Below, piece by piece: positions 28,682 to 38,941 of a stretch of 64,000 bases of DNA (within the stretch, counting starts at the first letter, position 1; every line of letters starts with the position of its first letter). Made by a program: the position numbers and the translations under genes. The stretch spans positions 21,165 through 85,164 of the forward strand of contig JAJTGF010000001.1 of assembly GCA_021299335.1 (NCBI GenBank), in the 5' to 3' direction. This stretch comes from Cryomorphaceae bacterium (GTDB lineage: Bacteria; Bacteroidota; Bacteroidia; Flavobacteriales_D; Crocinitomicaceae). The notes beneath the pieces are model-generated. The model did no database searches. It was not told the DNA's origin and worked only from the letters and a program-made list of their open reading frames with translations.

Positions 28682-29571
28682 TATTGCAGAAAAGCCGCAA
28701 TCTTTTGAATGTAATTGGGATATCCAGCTATATACGGCGTCGTTTCGTGTTCTCCCCCTGGCACTAAATAAGCCTCTTTATAACCCGTTGTTTTGTTATC
28801 GAAAACGGGTTGACCGTGGCTTTTTACAGTCAGAAAGCTGTCGTCTTGACCGTGGATCCAAAGTAAAGGAATGCTCACTTTTTTAATTTCGGTGGCGTTA
28901 TCAATTTGTAGGTCAACCAAAAAAGAGCCAGGCATGGAAAGCAATGCGGCATCTTGGATCATGACTTCTGCCGATGCAAAAGGTGCTTCTAAGATCAGTT
29001 TACTTGGTGACAACGCGTAGTCAGTAGGGTGAGCCGCCACTTCACAAGCTGCAGCCGAACCAAGTGAAAATCCAAAAATAACAAAGCGTTCATTTTGTAA
29101 GCCTTGGTCTTTGAGCCACTGTATGGCACGTGCAGTTGAACGGTACATATTTTCTTCGCTCGCAACACCTTCTGATAGCCCGTAGCTCGGGTAGTCGAAC
29201 ATCAGCACCCCATAGCGGCCAAGCCCACCGGCATTGGCATACAGTTTTTGACGAGGCCAGTAGAAATCCATGTGGTCTTTGTTGCCATGACAATATAAGA
29301 TGACTGTATCAGTGGCAATACTTTGTAAATCGCCTACATAAATCGCGCTCATCTTAGAGGTGCCTTCTTCGAGTTCAACGTTCCATTCCAGCTGATGGGT
29401 CATAGTGTCAGGAACATTAAATTCACCTGCTAAATCCAAAGATAATTCTCCCTGGTAGGCATCGAGCTGATAACTCTCTATTTGACTAGGATTGAATAAA
29501 AAGCTATCCAAACGCTTTCGACAAGCAAAGGCTGTTAGGCCGATTAATAAAATAAATACAATCTTTTTCAT
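28678..29571 (-). CDS. Alpha/beta hydrolase, probable lipoprotein
   Basis: Lipobox-like FAC; GFSLGSAAACEVA nucleophile elbow; LWIHGQDDSF. Confidence 0.85.
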   Translation of the reverse strand: MKKIVFILLIGLTAFACRKRLDSFLFNPSQIESYQLDAYQGELSLDLAGEFNVPDTMTHQLEWNVELEEGTSKMSAIYVGDLQSIATDTVILYCHGNKDHMDFYWPRQKLYANAGGLGRYGVLMFDYPSYGLSEGVASEENMYRSTARAIQWLKDQGLQNERFVIFGFSLGSAAACEVAAHPTDYALSPSKLILEAPFASAEVMIQDAALLSMPGSFLVDLQIDNATEIKKVSIPLLWIHGQDDSFLTVKSHGQPVFDNKTTGYKEAYLVPGGEHETTPYIAGYPNYIQKIAAFLQY

Positions 29572-29573
29572 GA

Positions 29574-30284
29574 TTACAAGTGATAAGTGATGCCAAAATA
29601 CAAGCCAAGTGCACCTTGGTTTTGTAATAAACTCGGATAGGGAACAACAATGTTTTCATTGGATTCTAGAGGAGCCAAAATTTTGAATTCTGTTTGATAG
29701 CTCCATTTTGGCCGGATCCATTGGTGGCCGAATTGCAAACTCGGAATCCAGAGCTGCTCGTTTGGCCTACCTTGAGACTCTGTTCTGTAAAAGTCAAACC
29801 AATTGGAAATACCGGCATAGAAAAAATTGTAATTGCGGTGATAAACAGCGCACATTTTGTCCAACTTTTCAGGTTTCCATTGACGGCCATATTTGTAGTA
29901 ATAATTGGCATCAAGTTGAGGCCATATGCGGTTGGCGCCCGTGTAAAAATCAAAAAGTAGATTGGTGTTGAGTTGGCTCGAAACACCCATGCGGTCTGAA
30001 GACCAAATTTTTTGAGAAGCGCCTAATTCAAACTGACCCACACCAAAAGCGAGCGAGGTGAGGTGTAGGTTTCCAAAAACCGTAGTTTGATCACTGAGAC
30101 CGCGACCGTAGCCAATAGAGCTAAACGGAATGGGAATGGCGCCAATGCCGGGAATTTTCGCAACTGGACCACCAAAGTGACCACTGAGTACTTGCTCACC
30201 TTTTTTCAAAGGTTCGACAAAGCGGGCTGGAGCACAAGACCACAAAAAGGCAAGGCTAATCAGAAGAAATAGTAATGTTCGCAT
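29574..30284 (-). CDS. Hypothetical outer-membrane-associated lipoprotein
   Basis: Lipobox FLWSCAPA, beta-rich sequence ending in GITYHL. Start moved to ATG 30284, next to a -7 box. Confidence 0.65.
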   Translation of the reverse strand: MRTLLFLLISLAFLWSCAPARFVEPLKKGEQVLSGHFGGPVAKIPGIGAIPIPFSSIGYGRGLSDQTTVFGNLHLTSLAFGVGQFELGASQKIWSSDRMGVSSQLNTNLLFDFYTGANRIWPQLDANYYYKYGRQWKPEKLDKMCAVYHRNYNFFYAGISNWFDFYRTESQGRPNEQLWIPSLQFGHQWIRPKWSYQTEFKILAPLESNENIVVPYPSLLQNQGALGLYFGITYHL

Positions 30285-30287
30285 GTC

Positions 30288-30295
30288 CAAATATA
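30288..30295 (-). promoter_or_regulatory. -7 box TATATTTG, 4 nt before ATG 30284
   Basis: Perfect TAnnTTTG on minus strand. Confidence 0.6.
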
Positions 30296-30319
30296 AAAAG
30301 ATTAACCATCCAAATTCCT

Positions 30320-30327
30320 TACCTTTG
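30320..30327 (+). promoter_or_regulatory. -7 box TACCTTTG, 5 nt before aroC ATG 30332
   Basis: Perfect TAnnTTTG. Confidence 0.6.
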
Positions 30328-30331
30328 CCTT

Positions 30332-31405
30332 ATGTCTGGTTCGAGCTATGGTCAAATTTTCAAACTCACCACTTTTGGGGAGTCTCACGGCGTGGCAATT
30401 GGTGGCGTCATAGAAGGCTTTCCGTCTAATTTTCCAATAGACACCGAACGCATTCAAATGGCTCTTGATCAACGCAGGCCAGGTCAGAATCAATTGGTAT
30501 CTCCAAGAAAAGAAGCAGATAAAGTCTCCTTTCTTTCGGGAATTTTTGAAGGCAGAAGCACCGGAAGCCCCATTGCTTTTCTTATCGAGAATACCAACCA
30601 AAACTCCAAAGATTACCAAGCGCTCAAAGAAGTATTTCGCCCCTCCCATGCCGATTTTACTTATCAGCAAAAATACGGCATCCGAGACCACAGGGGCGGC
30701 GGACGCAGCAGTGCCCGAGAAACCGCTTGTAGGGTTGTCGCGGGTGCATTAGCTGCCCAAGTTTTACAACAATTAGGTGTCGAGAGCAGTTGCTACGTCG
30801 ATCAAATAGGTCCGTATCAGCTTTCAGAACAACAATGGTACGAAACGGAGCAAGTTGAAAATTCACCGCTGCGCTGTCCTGATTCAGCACTGAGTGAACA
30901 GATGCAAAATTATGTGTCGGAACTTCAAAAAAGTGGAGATACCACTGGCGGGGCCATTCGCTGTATTTTGAAGGGTGTGCCCGCTGGCTGGGGAGAACCT
31001 GTTTTCGACAAGCTCCATGCAGAACTTGGCAAGGCCATGCTTTCGATCAATGCGGTCAAAGGCTTTGAGATTGGCAGTGGATTTTCGGCAATTGCGATGA
31101 AGGGCTCTACTCACAACGACCGTTTCAATCCTGACGGCAGCACCCAGACCAATTTTTCTGGCGGTATTCAAGGCGGTATCTCTAACGGTATGCCTATTAG
31201 TTTTCGCGTAGCGTTTAAGCCCGTTGCCAGCATTCAGCTGCCACAAGAAACCCTTCAAAAAGATGGCAGCATGGCAGCCATTCAAATTGAAGGTCGCCAC
31301 GACGCTTGTGTGGTGCCAAGGGCGGTACCAATTGTAAGTGCAATGGCACATGTCGTACTGCTAGATTTTTATTTAAGACAACAACGCAATACCCTTTTTA
31401 TATGA
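30332..31405 (+). CDS. aroC: Chorismate synthase
   Basis: [59 protein letters not shown]. Confidence 0.97.
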   Translation: MSGSSYGQIFKLTTFGESHGVAIGGVIEGFPSNFPIDTERIQMALDQRRPGQNQLVSPRKEADKVSFLSGIFEGRSTGSPIAFLIENTNQNSKDYQALKEVFRPSHADFTYQQKYGIRDHRGGGRSSARETACRVVAGALAAQVLQQLGVESSCYVDQIGPYQLSEQQWYETEQVENSPLRCPDSALSEQMQNYVSELQKSGDTTGGAIRCILKGVPAGWGEPVFDKLHAELGKAMLSINAVKGFEIGSGFSAIAMKGSTHNDRFNPDGSTQTNFSGGIQGGISNGMPISFRVAFKPVASIQLPQETLQKDGSMAAIQIEGRHDACVVPRAVPIVSAMAHVVLLDFYLRQQRNTLFI

Positions 31406-31884
31406 TCCAACGTATTCAAACTGTTTACTTTATCATTGTGATGCTCCTTTTATCTTCCTTGCTATCAGGTGTAGAAATTTTTGGATTTCCAACAGCGAAA
31501 AATTACCTATCTTATTCCGTTTATGGAATTCAGCAATTCAAATCGGTTGCTTCTGCACCGCATGGTAAAGCTGAGAACATACAAGGCTCGCTACTTTTTT
31601 ATTTTGTGATCGTCTTTGTGCTTTTTACCTACTATGCCATGATGAATTACAAAAATCTGAAGAAGCAATTCAGGTTGGCTCGGTTGGTTATGTTGATTTA
31701 TCTCATTGGCTTGGTCTTACTTCTTATTTTTGGAAGTGCAGGCTTATTAGTGTCAAATGCCGTCGGCATCCAACTTGGTTGGGGCTATTATATTTGTGTG
31801 GTTGGCCTCCCATTTTCCTACTTTGCTTTTAAAGGCGTTAAAAAAGACAAAGAAATCCTCGAATCTCTAGACCGCCTGCGTTAA
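31402..31884 (+). CDS. DUF4293 family membrane protein
   Basis: [21 protein letters not shown] start and TM pattern; ATGA overlap with aroC. Confidence 0.8.
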   Translation: MIQRIQTVYFIIVMLLLSSLLSGVEIFGFPTAKNYLSYSVYGIQQFKSVASAPHGKAENIQGSLLFYFVIVFVLFTYYAMMNYKNLKKQFRLARLVMLIYLIGLVLLLIFGSAGLLVSNAVGIQLGWGYYICVVGLPFSYFAFKGVKKDKEILESLDRLR

Positions 31885-31887
31885 AAC

Positions 31888-33747
31888 ATGAACTTTCTTT
31901 CTGTCGAACAACTCACCAAATCTTATGGTGAACGTCTTTTATTCTCTGAACTCACCTTTGGTATTGAACATGGCCAAAAAGTAGCCATCGTCGCAAAAAA
32001 TGGAGCAGGTAAATCGACGTTATTGCGTTGTCTTCTCGGTCTTGAACCGCCCGATAGCGGTACAGTTACCTTTCGCAAAGAACTGCGCATTGCATTTATG
32101 GAGCAAACCGAGGACCTCAATCCTGAGCTCAGCGTACTAGATGCAGTTTTAGATCATGATCTCCCCGAGATCAAGCTCATTAAGGCTTATACCGACGCGC
32201 TACTTGCCAACGATGAAGCCCGTCTCGGCGATCTTTATCAAGCACTTACTGAGCACCAAGCTTGGGATCTCGAAGTCAAAGTGCAGCAAATTCTCTCCGT
32301 TCTAAAGCTCAGCGGCCTCACTCAAAAAGTTGGTGAGCTCTCGGGTGGTCAGAAGAAAAGAGTGGCCTTGGCAAAGGTGCTGCTTTCAGAAGCTGAATTT
32401 CTGATCCTTGATGAGCCAACCAACCACCTCGATCTCGACATGATTGAATGGCTCGAACAATACCTTTCAGCTTCTCAATTAACGCTTTTGATGGTTACCC
32501 ACGACCGCTATTTTTTAGAAGTCGTTTGCGATACTATTTTGGAACTTGCCGATCAAACTATTTACCGATATAAAGGAAACTTCTCCTATTACTTAGAGAA
32601 AAAAGCGGAACGAGAAGAGCAACTGCAGTCTACTATAGAAAAGGCGAAGAACACCTTTCGCAAAGAACTCGACTGGATCCGCAGGCAACCAAAAGCTCGT
32701 GGCACCAAACAAAAAGCGCGTGTCGATGCCTTTTCTGACTTGAAGAAAGTTGCTACACAGCGCCTAGATGAAGACGAGTTAGAATTGCCTATCAAAATGG
32801 AGCGCCTCGGCACCAAAATTGTCGAATTCCACAAAGTTTCTAAATCATTTGGGGCTAGGGTGATGCTAGACGACTTCAGCTATCATTTCCAGCGCCAAGA
32901 ACGCTTGGGTATTGTCGGCAATAATGGAACGGGCAAGACCACATTCCTCAAAATGCTCACTGGAGAAGCCTTGCCCGATAAAGGAAAAATAGTCATTGGC
33001 GAAACCATCGTTTTTGGCTATTACTCACAAGACCTCATGGAGGTTGACCCAGACATGAAAGTCATCGATGTAGTTCGAGAAGTGGCTGAGTTTATTCCAT
33101 TAGAAAAAGGACGGCAGCTTTCAGCTGCGCAGCTTTTAGAGCGGTTTCTATTTCCTCGCGACATGCATTATCATTTTGTGCACAAGTTAAGCGGCGGTGA
33201 AAGGCGCCGTCTCAAATTGTTGCGCGTTCTGATGCTCAATCCCAATTTTTTGATTCTCGATGAACCCACCAACGACCTCGATATTTTTGCGATGTCAGTT
33301 CTCGAAGAATACCTGCGTTTGTTTCAGGGTAGTTTAATTGTGGTTTCTCACGACCGCTATTTCATGGATAAAATGGTTGATCACCTTTTTGTTTTTCAAG
33401 GGGAAGGTCGCATCAAAGACATCACTGGCAATTACCACAGTTATAGAAGCAGTCTTCAGCAGACCCAGCGCGAGCAAAAACAACACCCTAAATCCGAAGC
33501 GAAATCTGAGGTCGCACCATCTCCTGAAAAGAGGAGAAAAATGTCTTTCAAGGAAAAGCAAGAATTTGAACAAATTGAAAAGGACTTGCCGCTGCTAGAG
33601 AAGGAAAAGGAAATTTTGAGTGAAGCACTCTCTAGTGGCAACTTAACGAATGAAGAACTGATCCAAAAAGGTGAGCGCTTAGGTGAGTTGGTGAATCAAA
33701 TTGAGGAATTCACGCTGCGATGGCTCGAACTTTCAGAGCTAGTTTAG
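31888..33747 (+). CDS. ABC-F family ATP-binding cassette protein
   Basis: Two ABC domains (KNGAGKSTLLR, LSGGQKKRVALAKVLL; NNGTGKTTFLK, LSGGERRRLKLLRVLM), no TM. Confidence 0.95.
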   Translation: MNFLSVEQLTKSYGERLLFSELTFGIEHGQKVAIVAKNGAGKSTLLRCLLGLEPPDSGTVTFRKELRIAFMEQTEDLNPELSVLDAVLDHDLPEIKLIKAYTDALLANDEARLGDLYQALTEHQAWDLEVKVQQILSVLKLSGLTQKVGELSGGQKKRVALAKVLLSEAEFLILDEPTNHLDLDMIEWLEQYLSASQLTLLMVTHDRYFLEVVCDTILELADQTIYRYKGNFSYYLEKKAEREEQLQSTIEKAKNTFRKELDWIRRQPKARGTKQKARVDAFSDLKKVATQRLDEDELELPIKMERLGTKIVEFHKVSKSFGARVMLDDFSYHFQRQERLGIVGNNGTGKTTFLKMLTGEALPDKGKIVIGETIVFGYYSQDLMEVDPDMKVIDVVREVAEFIPLEKGRQLSAAQLLERFLFPRDMHYHFVHKLSGGERRRLKLLRVLMLNPNFLILDEPTNDLDIFAMSVLEEYLRLFQGSLIVVSHDRYFMDKMVDHLFVFQGEGRIKDITGNYHSYRSSLQQTQREQKQHPKSEAKSEVAPSPEKRRKMSFKEKQEFEQIEKDLPLLEKEKEILSEALSSGNLTNEELIQKGERLGELVNQIEEFTLRWLELSELV

Positions 33748-34929
33748 GATATTGCTTTCTTTGCCAAATTGTCGGTAAGACAAACTGATGGCCAACAAAG
33801 CGAGTGTGCACATCAGTGCAAATACCGCAAGGAAGTAAGCCCAAGATAAGGTACCCGCAATTAATGCTTTAGTGGCGAGCACTACATTGACCACTGGTAT
33901 AAAAACAGTCTGAAAATCAAGGGCAATCCCTGGGAAAAAACCTACCATTGCGGGCAAAACAACTAAAATATTTAGCGGCGTAATGATGCTCTGCGCTTCT
34001 TTAAAACTCTTGGCATAGATCGCAATCGGGATCATGAGTCCGGCGAAGAAAATCACGAGCGGCAAAAGGAGTGCAAACATCGAAAGAATGAAGTAGGGTG
34101 TGAGGATACTGTGTATGACTTCCAGAAGTTCTTTGTTGTCTGCGAGGTCAAGAAATTCAATCGAAACAAAAAGCCCAAGTAGCGCACAAGTTGCGGCCAC
34201 CATGCCAGAGCATACGACGACAAGCATTTTGCCCATTAGGATTTTCCAGCGTGAAACAGGGACGGTGAGGAGTGTTTCGATCGTGCCGCGCTCCTTTTCT
34301 CCGGTGAAAAGATCAATAGCCGGATACATACAACCTATAAAGCCAAAGGCAATAAAAATATAAGGCAAGAAACCACCGGCAATTTGGCCAACCATTTTCT
34401 TCTCGCTTGCACAGTTAATCGTTTGAATGCTTAATGGCTTGATTTGATCAGGGCTTAAACCTAGCTCTTGAAGCCTTTGAGATTCAGCTTTTGCTTTAAA
34501 GTAGGAGCTGTATATTTCTGATCTTTCCGAACGGCCAACTTCGGAGGCATCTAAGAGCCACGATAAGTTTACCGGAGTTTGGTTTTTGCGTTGGATAGCT
34601 GCTTGAGTGGGCACTAAAAGCCCTAGTTGAATTTGATCTTGATTAAGGGCCTTGCGCAAGGCGGCGCTATCTTGGAAAACCATGATTTTCTTTGGGCCCA
34701 CCGCCTCGGGAATTTGTTGAAGTTGTTCAGTGTAATATTGGTTTTTATCTCCGACAATACCAATTTTCATGGTTTCTTTGCTCGCACTTTCTTCGTACGA
34801 TTTAGAAATCTCTACAAATACATTGAGTGTGATAGGAAAAACTAAAATGGGAATGACGAGCATGGTCATGAGGGTGCGGCGGTCGCGAAGGGTGTCTAGC
34901 AGTTCTTTGCGGAAAATACGGAAAATCAT
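33739..34929 (-). CDS. ABC-2 type transporter permease (NatB-like)
   Basis: N-terminal MIFRIFRKELLDTLRDRRTLMTMLVIPIL and FTGEKERGTIETLLTVPVSRWKILMGKM. Confidence 0.92.
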   Translation of the reverse strand: MIFRIFRKELLDTLRDRRTLMTMLVIPILVFPITLNVFVEISKSYEESASKETMKIGIVGDKNQYYTEQLQQIPEAVGPKKIMVFQDSAALRKALNQDQIQLGLLVPTQAAIQRKNQTPVNLSWLLDASEVGRSERSEIYSSYFKAKAESQRLQELGLSPDQIKPLSIQTINCASEKKMVGQIAGGFLPYIFIAFGFIGCMYPAIDLFTGEKERGTIETLLTVPVSRWKILMGKMLVVVCSGMVAATCALLGLFVSIEFLDLADNKELLEVIHSILTPYFILSMFALLLPLVIFFAGLMIPIAIYAKSFKEAQSIITPLNILVVLPAMVGFFPGIALDFQTVFIPVVNVVLATKALIAGTLSWAYFLAVFALMCTLALLAISLSYRQFGKESNILN

Positions 34930-35699
34930 GGTGTAGTGATTGGCGCTTGAACAATACGGATGAATTCTTCTGTTAAGTTATTGGCCTTCATGCGCTCTCG
35001 AAAAGTGATCATTGAATCGAGAAACTTTAGCTGACCTCTATGCACAATGGCGAGCTCATCACAAAGCAAATCGACCTCACTCATGATATGGCTCGAAAAA
35101 ATGACGGTCTTGCCTTGGTCTTTGCAGTCGCGGATGAGTTTGATAATGTTTTCGGCTGTAATGACATCTAGGCCGCTGGTGGGCTCATCAAAGATGACTA
35201 CCGATGGGTCGTGGATCATGGTGCGGCAGATAGACACTTTTTGTTTCATGCCGGTACTCAATTTGCCAATGCGTTTGTGCAAGAAGTCATGCATGTTGAG
35301 TAAGTCAAATAAGTATTTTTTGCGTTCCTCTCTTTGTTTTGATTGGACCTGATATAGATCTGCATAGTAGTCTATGATCTCAATTGGTGTCAGACGAGCA
35401 TATAAGCCAGTAGAACCCGTTAAAAAACCGATGTGCTTACGCGCTTCTTGTGGGTGTTGGATGGCGTCTATACCATTGATTTCTATTTGACCCGAGGTGG
35501 GTTTGATGAGCGTAGCCAACATGCGCAGGGTAGTGGTTTTGCCCGCTCCGTTAGGCCCGAGCAAGGAAAAAATTTGACCCGGCTGGCAGTCAAAACTGAT
35601 ATCTGCAACTGCGGTGGCAATGGTGTCAGTGGTATTGAGTTCTTTTCTTTGCTGACGACTCAATGGAAATTCCTTTCGGAGTTGAGTGGCTTTGATCAT
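34926..35699 (-). CDS. ABC transporter ATP-binding protein (NatA-like)
   Basis: LGPNGAGKTTTLRMLATL, LSTGMKQKVSICRTMIHDPSVVIFDEPTSGLD. Confidence 0.95.
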   Translation of the reverse strand: MIKATQLRKEFPLSRQQRKELNTTDTIATAVADISFDCQPGQIFSLLGPNGAGKTTTLRMLATLIKPTSGQIEINGIDAIQHPQEARKHIGFLTGSTGLYARLTPIEIIDYYADLYQVQSKQREERKKYLFDLLNMHDFLHKRIGKLSTGMKQKVSICRTMIHDPSVVIFDEPTSGLDVITAENIIKLIRDCKDQGKTVIFSSHIMSEVDLLCDELAIVHRGQLKFLDSMITFRERMKANNLTEEFIRIVQAPITTP

Positions 35700-35704
35700 G
35701 GCAT

Positions 35705-36778
35705 TTACTTCAGGGAGCGTTCGTTGGCGGCTATGGCTTTGTTTTTATTGGCAAGTTGCCCGCAGGCGGCATCGATGTCTTTACCTCGGCTCCGGCGTAC
35801 ATTAACAATGAGGTTGAGGGACTCAAGGTATTGGGCAAAAGCTTCGACTTTTTTCGGATCGGCTTGTTGATAGATACCGTCGTCGATAGGGTTGTATTCG
35901 ATGATATTGATTTTGCAAGGCACGCATTTGGCAAACTGTGCAAGTTCGCGAGCGTCGCTGAGTTCGTCATTGAAATCTTTGAAAATAATGTACTCGAAGG
36001 TGACTCTTGATCCCGTTTTTTCATGAAAATGCTGCAAAGCGACAGAGAGCGTCTCGAGGTTATTGCTTTCGTTGATTTCCATGATTTGATTGCGCTTTTC
36101 ATCGTTGGCAGCGTGTAATGAAAGCGCAAGGTTGAACTTGACGTTGTCGTCGCCAAGTTTGGTAATCATTTTGGCTATTCCGGCTGTGGATACCGTGATG
36201 CGACGAGGTGAAATTCCCAAGCCGTCAGGGCTGCAGAGGCGGTCTATGGAAAGCAAGACGTTTTTGTAGTTGAGCAAGGGCTCACCCATACCCATATAGA
36301 CGATATTGCTGAGGTTTTGACGGTAATGTTGTTGGGCTTGTTGTTGCAAATAAACTACTTGGTCGACAATCTCGCCAGCACTGAGGTTGCGCAAGAGTTT
36401 GAGCCGTCCGGTGGCACAGAACTGACAAGATAAACTACAGCCCACCTGAGAAGAGATACAGGCGGTCATGCGAGAGCTGGTCGGGATCAGGACACCTTCA
36501 ATGACTTTGCCGTCGTCAATGGTAAAAGCACTTTTGATGGTGCGGTCTTTACTGATTTGTTGGTCTTGGAGCGTGATCGCATCTATGTAAAAATGGGTAC
36601 TGAGCCAAGTTCGAAATCCGAGACTGAGGTTGCTCATTTGCTCAAAGGAATGCGCATTTTTTTGCCAGAGCCATTCCCAAACTTGTTTGGCTCTAAAAGG
36701 CTTCTCTCCAAATTCGGTAAAACTCGTTTTGAGTTCCTCTAGTGAGAGGTTGCGAATATTGGTCAGGGATGTGCTCAT
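35705..36778 (-). CDS. rlmN: 23S rRNA (adenine-C2)-methyltransferase RlmN
   Basis: Radical-SAM CQFCATG, SSQVGCSLSC, YMGMGEPLLNY. Confidence 0.97.
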   Translation of the reverse strand: MSTSLTNIRNLSLEELKTSFTEFGEKPFRAKQVWEWLWQKNAHSFEQMSNLSLGFRTWLSTHFYIDAITLQDQQISKDRTIKSAFTIDDGKVIEGVLIPTSSRMTACISSQVGCSLSCQFCATGRLKLLRNLSAGEIVDQVVYLQQQAQQHYRQNLSNIVYMGMGEPLLNYKNVLLSIDRLCSPDGLGISPRRITVSTAGIAKMITKLGDDNVKFNLALSLHAANDEKRNQIMEINESNNLETLSVALQHFHEKTGSRVTFEYIIFKDFNDELSDARELAQFAKCVPCKINIIEYNPIDDGIYQQADPKKVEAFAQYLESLNLIVNVRRSRGKDIDAACGQLANKNKAIAANERSLK

Positions 36779-36783
36779 TGAGT

Positions 36784-37902
36784 TTAGCGGTTCAGCATGA
36801 CGGGCATCACGAGCATGAGGATGTCTTCGTGTGCATTGTCTTGGACAGCTGGTGTGAGCAAGCCTGCGCGGCTTGGTTCAGACATAGAAAGTTTGATTTC
36901 GTCGGCATCTAGGTTGCTCAGCATTTCGAGTAAAAAGCGCGAGTTGAAGCCAATTTCTAAATCGTCTCCGTCGTAGTTACAAGTGAGTCTTTCAGTAGCT
37001 TCATTGGCGAAGTCGATGTCTTCGGCAAACAACGATAATTCTGAGCCAGCTAGTTTGAGACGGATTTGATGAGTTGTTTTGTTAGAGAAAATGGAGACGC
37101 GTTTGATCGATGACAAAAACTGAGCGCGATCTATAGTGAGTACGTTGGGGTTTTCTTTTGGAATGACCGCTTCGTAGTTCGGGTATTTGCCATCGATTAG
37201 GCGGCAGACCAAAACTAAATCTGAAAAAGTGAATACCGCGTTGGATTCATTGTATTCCATTAGAATGTCTTCGTCGCCACGAAGATTGGACTTGAGTAAG
37301 TTCAATGGTTTTTTAGGCAAAATAAAAGCAGAGCTTCCGCTCGCTTCGGCATCTGTTCTTTTGTAGCGCACCAGTTTGTGAGCGTCGGTAGCCACGAAAG
37401 TGATTTCTGAGCCTGCAAATTGACAGTAGACACCGCTCATGACCGGACGGAGGTCGTCGTTGCCAGTTGCAAAAAGCGTTTTGTTGATGGCTTTAGAAAG
37501 CACGGCGCCAGAAAGTTTGATTGCGCTTTTGTTGGCGAGTTCGGGAACTTTCGGGAATTCATCGCCGTTGAAACCAACCATGCGGGATTTACCGTTATCG
37601 TAGGCGATTTCGATCTGAAAGTTAGTGGGGTTCACCTTGAAGGTACAAGGCTGGTCTGGCAAATTTTTGAGTACGTCGAGTAATAGCTTAGCGGGAATAG
37701 CAATTTTGCCATTTTGCTCTGATTGCACTTCTAATTTGGTCATCATGGTGGTTTCTAAGTCTGAGATAGAGACCGTGAGTAAACCGTCGGTAATTTCGAA
37801 AAGGAAATTATCGAGAATAGGAAGCGTATTGCTGGTGTTTAATACTCCTGAAATACTTTGGAGATGACGCAATAGGATGGTGCTCGAGGCAATGAAATTC
37901 AT
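36784..37902 (-). CDS. dnaN: DNA polymerase III beta sliding clamp
   Basis: MNFIASSTILLRHLQSISGVL start; GKIAIPAKLLLDVLKNLPDQ; C-terminal VMPVMLNR. Confidence 0.95.
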   Translation of the reverse strand: MNFIASSTILLRHLQSISGVLNTSNTLPILDNFLFEITDGLLTVSISDLETTMMTKLEVQSEQNGKIAIPAKLLLDVLKNLPDQPCTFKVNPTNFQIEIAYDNGKSRMVGFNGDEFPKVPELANKSAIKLSGAVLSKAINKTLFATGNDDLRPVMSGVYCQFAGSEITFVATDAHKLVRYKRTDAEASGSSAFILPKKPLNLLKSNLRGDEDILMEYNESNAVFTFSDLVLVCRLIDGKYPNYEAVIPKENPNVLTIDRAQFLSSIKRVSIFSNKTTHQIRLKLAGSELSLFAEDIDFANEATERLTCNYDGDDLEIGFNSRFLLEMLSNLDADEIKLSMSEPSRAGLLTPAVQDNAHEDILMLVMPVMLNR

Positions 37903-37920
37903 GACAAAAAATTTGATGTA

Positions 37921-37928
37921 CAAAGTTA
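37921..37928 (-). promoter_or_regulatory. -7 box TAACTTTG upstream of dnaN
   Basis: Perfect TAnnTTTG, 19 nt before ATG 37902. Confidence 0.6.
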
Positions 37929-37999
37929 ACATTTCGGATGTAAAGACATCCAAAATTCAAGTGGAGATATGAACAATTTCAAAAGAGTTTCAACACCTT

Positions 38000-38317
38000 T
38001 TACTGGCTCGAAAATTTGTTGCGCAGAAATACTTTGAGTGCTTCACGGTGGATAATCTGTTCGGCGAGGTCTCTAAAGAAATTGGAAGTTGGTGTTATTG
38101 AAGTGTTGTGCTCGGGAAGATCTATGAGATAAAGTAATTGGGCGCGCTTTTGTTCTGTTAAACTTTCTAACAAATCGGCAAGATCGTTCATGAAATTATT
38201 CTCATCTAGCGTAAAAGCACAATGGGCACGCTCCAAATCTTTTTGCAACTGTTCCAAAGTCTGCATTCGAAAATCAGGCGCTTGCAAGGCTTCTTTAAAT
38301 TTGAATTGTTCTAGCAA
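38000..38317 (-). CDS. Hypothetical protein (105 aa)
   Basis: Open frame filling the gap between dnaN and the sugar transferase; start uncertain. Confidence 0.45.
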   Translation of the reverse strand: MLEQFKFKEALQAPDFRMQTLEQLQKDLERAHCAFTLDENNFMNDLADLLESLTEQKRAQLLYLIDLPEHNTSITPTSNFFRDLAEQIIHREALKVFLRNKFSSQ

Positions 38318-38330
38318 TATGAGTTTTGTT

Positions 38331-38338
38331 TAGCTTTG
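38331..38338 (+). promoter_or_regulatory. -7 box TAGCTTTG for the sugar transferase gene
   Basis: Perfect TAnnTTTG, 13 nt before ATG 38351. Confidence 0.6.
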
Positions 38339-38350
38339 TACGAAGTTACG

Positions 38351-38941
38351 ATGAAAAGATCACTCGATATTTGTATTTCTTTGGCAATCCTTGTGCTTTT
38401 CTTGCCCTTCGGCTTGATTTTAGCACTCTTCATTTCCTTGGAATCGCGCGGCGGCGTATTTTATTTTCAGGAGCGAGTAGGCATACATGGAAAAGGCTTC
38501 CGCCTCATCAAGTTCAGGTCTATGCGCAGCAATGCCGATAAGGGTAGTCAAATCACCATAGGCAACAGAGATCCTAGAATTACGAAATCTGGTTACCTCA
38601 TTAGGCGTTTCAAGCTAGATGAGTTCCCTCAGTTTATCAATGTCTTGAAAGGCGACATGAGCATTGTTGGGCCGAGGCCAGAAGTACCATTTTATGTCGC
38701 TATGTACACCGAAGAACAGCGTAAAATTCTATCGGTTAAGCCCGGCATCACGGATTATGCGAGTATCGCCTATTTTCATGAAAACGAACTATTAGCCCAA
38801 GCCGAAGACCCACAAAAAACTTACATTGAAGAAATCATGCCTGCAAAAATTGCGCTTAACGAGCGTTATATCGCACATCCGGGAATACTTCAAGACCTCA
38901 AAATAATGGCGCTAACTGCCAAGAAAATCATCGGATTTTAA
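38351..38941 (+). CDS. Undecaprenyl-phosphate sugar transferase (bacterial sugar transferase, WcaJ/PglC type)
   Basis: MKRSLDICISLAILVLFLP, KFRSMRSNADKGSQIT, RRFKLDEFPQFINVLKGDMSIVGPRPEV. Confidence 0.95.
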   Translation: MKRSLDICISLAILVLFLPFGLILALFISLESRGGVFYFQERVGIHGKGFRLIKFRSMRSNADKGSQITIGNRDPRITKSGYLIRRFKLDEFPQFINVLKGDMSIVGPRPEVPFYVAMYTEEQRKILSVKPGITDYASIAYFHENELLAQAEDPQKTYIEEIMPAKIALNERYIAHPGILQDLKIMALTAKKIIGF

